Source of the DNA: Acidobacteriaceae bacterium | GTDB taxonomy: Bacteria; Acidobacteriota; Terriglobia; Terriglobales; Acidobacteriaceae | DNA length: 8,799 nt | Assembly (NCBI GenBank): GCA_003135495.1 | Contig: PLBX01000161.1 | Location: 1-8,799 of the forward strand | Reading direction: 5' to 3' | In this document: positions 6,686 to 8,799 of the stretch, one piece after another | Numbering within the stretch: position 1 is the stretch's first letter | Layout of the letters: each line of letters begins with the position of its first letter | Notes under the pieces: generated by a model | Seen by the model: only the letters and a program-made list of their open reading frames with translations | What the model was told of the DNA's origin: nothing | Database searches by the model: none | Program-made: the position numbers and the translations under genes

Positions 6686-7153
6686 ATGGAAAACCGAACG
6701 ACAGTACTCTACGTGGACGATAATCCGAAATCGAGTCGATTGCTAACCAGTATTCTTGAAGAATCTGGGTTTCGAATGATCACAAGAAATGATCCTCTCG
6801 AGGCGCTTGCATTGTGTAAGAGAACCTACTTTGACCTGGCCCTGCTGGATTATGAAATGCCAAAAATGAAGGGTTCGCGATTAGCCCAGCAGATAAAATT
6901 GCTGGTGCCTGAAGCGCCGGTGGTACTGCTCTCTGGGCGTCGCTCTCTGCCCGCCGAGGAACTCCTCTTCGTCGACGCTCACTTCGGATTTGGAACGGTG
7001 CTCGACGATCTGCTGTGGACGATGCGAATACTGGCGCAACCGAAGTGGGTAGTGGCCAATCATCTTGCGGCTGAGAGCCGGACCCTTCGCGGGGATCGGC
7101 CTGCAATCCTCGGCGACCAGCACGAGATCAGAAAGTGGGCAGATTCGACGTAA
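6686..7153 (+). CDS. Single-domain response regulator with a changed switch site
   Basis: A 155-residue protein with one receiver domain (about 5-118) and a short polar tail with no recognizable output domain. The acidic pair Asp11/Asp12 (VLYVDDNPKSS), phospho-acceptor Asp55 (LALLDYEMPKMKG) and Ser83 (VVLLSG) are present. Where receivers carry the conserved lysine after strand 5, this one reads HFGFGTVLDDLL, with Phe102 at the expected place, so the phosphorylated state may be handled differently. It is 167 nt from the kinase operon, with its own strong ribosome binding site and a hairpin behind it, so it is probably a separate transcript. It could still be a partner of kinases in the operon, as it resembles the stand-alone receivers that sit near such clusters. 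Direct function unknown. Confidence 0.85.
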   Translation: MENRTTVLYVDDNPKSSRLLTSILEESGFRMITRNDPLEALALCKRTYFDLALLDYEMPKMKGSRLAQQIKLLVPEAPVVLLSGRRSLPAEELLFVDAHFGFGTVLDDLLWTMRILAQPKWVVANHLAAESRTLRGDRPAILGDQHEIRKWADST

Positions 7154-7176
7154 CGAAGCGCGCCGCGCAGTGCTAC

Positions 7177-7224
7177 GGGCGTTCTCGACGAATCGAGACG
7201 CCCGGCTCTCGCCGGCGAGAGTTT
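7177..7224 (+). terminator. Two adjacent GC-rich hairpins, probable terminator
   Basis: GGGCGTTCTCGA (7177-7188) pairs with TCGAGACGCCC (7193-7203) around a CGAA loop with one bulged T. Immediately after, 7206-7221 is a perfect 16-bp palindrome, CTCTCGCCGGCGAGAG, followed by TTT. They begin 24 nt after the stop of the response regulator gene. The U-tract is short, so termination may be partial. The rest of the gap to 7374 shows no coding frame and no clear promoter. Confidence 0.55.
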
Positions 7225-7374
7225 CTGAGCAGTGCGTGTGGCAATCATTTTCACTCCCAGCGAAACGCCGGCGCCCCCGAATCCAAGAAAGCTCTTCCCT
7301 AATCGCGCGTCTCCGCCCTAAACTATGGGCAAGCAGGACGAGGGTAATTCCCAGCCCTCAATCCCGGGGGTTCT

Positions 7375-8493
7375 GTGCGCGTACTGGTAACGGCTGACAC
7401 GTTCAGCGGAGTGTGGACGTACTCGCGCGAGCTGGTTTCCGGGCTCGTCACTCACGGGGCGCAGGTTACGCTGGTCAGCTTTGGGGAAATTCCTTTTCCT
7501 CACCAGACTGCCTGGATGGATGGACTGCATGGCCTCGAATATCATCCCACCGCGTTTCGCCTCGACTGGATGCAGGAAGGCGAGCAGGATTTTCTGGCGG
7601 CGCAGGAATATCTGTGCGCCGTGGTGCGCGATGCGCGGCCTGATTTTCTTCATTTAAATCATTTGAGTTTTGGCGCTCTCCCAGTTTCTACTCCGAGGCT
7701 GGTGGCGGCGCATGGAGACGTAATTACGTGGTGGTTGAGCATCCACGGGCACGAACCGGCCTCGTCGGAGTGGCTGACTTGGTATCGCGGGACGATTGCG
7801 GCGGGCATGAAGCGGGCGGAGGCGGTAGTCACCACGTCACGCTGGATGCAGCAGATGATGCGTGTCGCCTACGGCAACGATTTTGAGGGAGATATTATTC
7901 CTGCGGGCCGCAACCCGATCTACTTCAATCCATTTGTAACCAAAGAAGAATCGGTGCTAGCCATCGGGCGGCTTTGGGATACCGGCAAGCAGGTTTCATT
8001 GCTGACACAACATGCGCACGGGCTGCCCGTGTGTATTGTCGGGGCGGACAACCCGATTCCGGCGCCTGCTTTGCCGATTCGCGCTGACGTGCGAGTTTCA
8101 ACCGGCGAACATGAAATTTCGGTCAAGGGAGCACAAACGGAATCGCAGTTGCGCTCGCTTTACAGCAAGTCGACAATTTTTGCGGCGACCTCCCGATACG
8201 AGCCTACGGGGCTGGCGTCGATCGAAGCCGCTTTCTCACGCTGCGCATTGGTGGCGAACGACACCGAGGTTTATCGCGAGATGTGGGGCGATGCGGCGTT
8301 ATATTTTGAACGGAATGACGCCGCGAGCCTGACCAATGTCCTGGCGCAGTTGGACGCGGACCGGGAACTGGCGCGGCTGTACGGGACTCGCGCCTACAAT
8401 CGCGCCCGGGAACGCTTCACGGCGCGGCGAATGGTGGATGAATACCTGCGGCTTTACCGGCGGTTACGAACTCCTAAATCTTCCGTGGCGTAA
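7375..8493 (+). CDS. GT4-family glycosyltransferase
   Basis: A 372-residue cytoplasmic GT-B glycosyltransferase that would transfer a sugar from a nucleotide-sugar donor to an unknown acceptor. N-terminal Rossmann half: MRVLVTADTFSGVWTYSREL places the family's GGVxxY-like loop at 11-16, and His113 sits in AAHGD. C-terminal half: VLAIGRLWDTGKQ supplies the Arg199/Lys205 phosphate-binding pair, and EPTGLASIE supplies the EX7E motif (Glu276, Glu284) that holds the donor sugar. Length is normal for GT4. GTG 7375 is the first start after an in-frame TAA at 7345; GGGGG at 7366-7370 gives only a modest ribosome binding site. No membrane segments or signal peptide. It has no glycan-gene neighbours here, so substrate and pathway (capsule, exopolysaccharide, glycolipid) cannot be told. 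It lies between signalling genes and infC, probably as its own transcript. Confidence 0.88.
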   Translation: MRVLVTADTFSGVWTYSRELVSGLVTHGAQVTLVSFGEIPFPHQTAWMDGLHGLEYHPTAFRLDWMQEGEQDFLAAQEYLCAVVRDARPDFLHLNHLSFGALPVSTPRLVAAHGDVITWWLSIHGHEPASSEWLTWYRGTIAAGMKRAEAVVTTSRWMQQMMRVAYGNDFEGDIIPAGRNPIYFNPFVTKEESVLAIGRLWDTGKQVSLLTQHAHGLPVCIVGADNPIPAPALPIRADVRVSTGEHEISVKGAQTESQLRSLYSKSTIFAATSRYEPTGLASIEAAFSRCALVANDTEVYREMWGDAALYFERNDAASLTNVLAQLDADRELARLYGTRAYNRARERFTARRMVDEYLRLYRRLRTPKSSVA

Positions 8494-8522
8494 GCGGCTC
8501 CCAGCCGCATGCTATACTTTTT
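8494..8522 (+). terminator. Short hairpin with T-run after the glycosyltransferase
   Basis: GCGGCT (8494-8499) and AGCCGC (8503-8508) form a 6-bp stem with a CCC loop directly after the TAA stop. A run of five T follows at 8518-8522, but 9 nt beyond the stem, farther than in a classic intrinsic terminator. The T-run also overlaps a candidate promoter. Confidence 0.4.
8510..8518 (+). promoter_or_regulatory. Candidate extended -10 promoter for infC
   Basis: TGCTATACT is an extended -10 element (TG-N-TATACT, five of six to TATAAT). No -35 box is seen at 16-18 bp, which extended -10 promoters can tolerate. Transcription would begin near 8525, giving infC a leader of about 75 nt. Confidence 0.4.
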
Positions 8523-8536
8523 AAAGCATCTTTTCT

Positions 8537-8586
8537 GCTAGATCAGCCTGTCGTTTAGCCAGCTAGATCAGCCAGTTAGATCATTA
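8537..8586 (+). repeat. Tandem TAGATCA repeats in the infC leader
   Basis: GCTAGATCAGCC occurs exactly at 8537-8548 and 8562-8573 (25 bp apart), and GTTAGATCA follows at 8575-8583. The segment between the first two (8550-8561, ending TAGCCA) looks like a degenerate copy, so the whole reads as four units of 12-13 bp. It lies between the candidate promoter and the infC ribosome binding site, so it is probably in the untranslated leader. Confidence 0.65.
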
Positions 8587-8589
8587 GAC

Positions 8590-8602
8590 GGAGGACGGTA
8601 TC
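8590..8602 (+). promoter_or_regulatory. infC ribosome binding site and AUC start codon
   Basis: GGAGG (8590-8594), a 5-nt spacer, then ATC at 8600. Between the in-frame TAG at 8585 and the first in-frame ATG at 8621 there is no ATG, GTG or TTG. IF-3 N-terminal residues (DKRFIR) are nevertheless already encoded from 8603, so initiation at the ATC is indicated. Confidence 0.7.
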
Positions 8603-8799
8603 GACAAGCGTTTTATCCGCATGAACGAGCGCATCCGGGCGCGGGAAGTTCGCGTCATTGGTGATGAAGGGGAACAGATTGGCGTGATGCCTCCCTTTGA
8701 AGCGCTCAAGATGGCCCGCGAACGGAATCTTGACCTGGTGGAAATTTCCCCAACCGCGCAACCGCCGGTTTGCCGCATCATGGACTATGGGAAATTCCT
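8600..8799 (+). CDS. infC: Translation initiation factor IF-3, N-terminal part (runs off the window)
   Basis: The first 66 codons of IF-3, cut by the window end. IF-3 binds the 30S subunit, keeps it apart from 50S, and checks the start codon and initiator tRNA. The translation shows the conserved N-terminal domain: [19 protein letters not shown], then [39 protein letters not shown] and YGKF at the start of the interdomain linker. The start is assigned to ATC 8600 with GGAGG 5 nt before it. Rare AUU/AUC/AUA starts are a known hallmark of infC, because IF-3 discriminates against them and so limits its own synthesis. An ATG at 8621 would drop seven conserved residues and lacks a good ribosome binding site. 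No thrS precedes it, so the usual infC-rpmI-rplT group would start here from its own promoter. Confidence 0.93.
   Translation, partial: MDKRFIRMNERIRAREVRVIGDEGEQIGVMPPFEALKMARERNLDLVEISPTAQPPVCRIMDYGKF

Noticed and set aside
7325..7390. Possible 21-codon leader peptide overlapping the glycosyltransferase start
   Set aside because: There is no ribosome binding site and no conserved or regulatory codon pattern. A frame this short is expected by chance.
8537..8586. CRISPR array or insertion-sequence end
   Set aside because: Repeat units are 12-13 bp with essentially no spacers, and no cas or transposase genes are nearby.
8621..8799. ATG 8621 as infC start
   Set aside because: It would remove conserved N-terminal residues already encoded upstream and has no well-placed Shine-Dalgarno, unlike ATC 8600.

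Overview
This looks like chromosomal DNA from a free-living, moderately GC-rich soil or environmental bacterium, most plausibly an acidobacterium. The lineage is inferred from overall style (many PAS/CHASE3 kinases, Rcp1-type receivers, a short receiver-like protein behind an NtrC-type regulator), not from a phylogenetic marker. No mobile element, tRNA, rRNA or CRISPR array was seen. All genes read on the + strand.

Layout: (i) 1-84 is the tail of a Fis-type HTH, probably a sigma-54 enhancer-binding regulator. It is followed by a small protein (157-678) that joins a degenerate receiver to a kinase-dimerization-like helix pair. (ii) 679-864 is a non-coding control region with an A-rich 15-bp direct repeat and a good sigma-54-type -24/-12 element. 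(iii) 865-6518 is a tightly overlapping signalling operon: a stand-alone three-helix membrane domain of the plant ethylene-receptor type (865-1272), a 1183-residue CHASE3/five-PAS histidine kinase overlapping it by 4 nt (1269-4820), an Rcp1-like single-domain response regulator overlapping by 4 nt (4817-5317), and a receiver-histidine kinase overlapping by 14 nt (5304-6518). (iv) 6519-6685 is a pyrimidine-rich spacer, followed by a separate single-domain response regulator (6686-7153) and two back-to-back hairpins. (v) 7375-8493 encodes a GT4 glycosyltransferase. (vi) 8494-8599 is a short control region, and infC (translation initiation factor IF-3) runs off the window from an apparent AUC start codon.

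The most notable point is the junction at about 1246-1272. The ethylene-receptor-like domain carries every residue known to matter for Cu(I)/ethylene binding in ETR1 (Asp, Tyr, Ile, Cys, His). It ends at a TGA just where the -1 frame carries on with the helical linker usually found behind such domains. Restoring one base near 1256 would fuse it to the CHASE3/PAS kinase as a protein of about 1318 residues with two different membrane sensors. This is either a true split with translational coupling (ATGA) or a recent or artefactual single-base deletion.

Proposed working model (inference): an NtrC-like activator and sigma-54 may control an operon in which membrane and PAS inputs feed a kinase. 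That kinase would signal to the Rcp1-like receiver and, through its receiver, to the second kinase. No DNA-binding output domain is encoded in the operon, so the final output is unknown.
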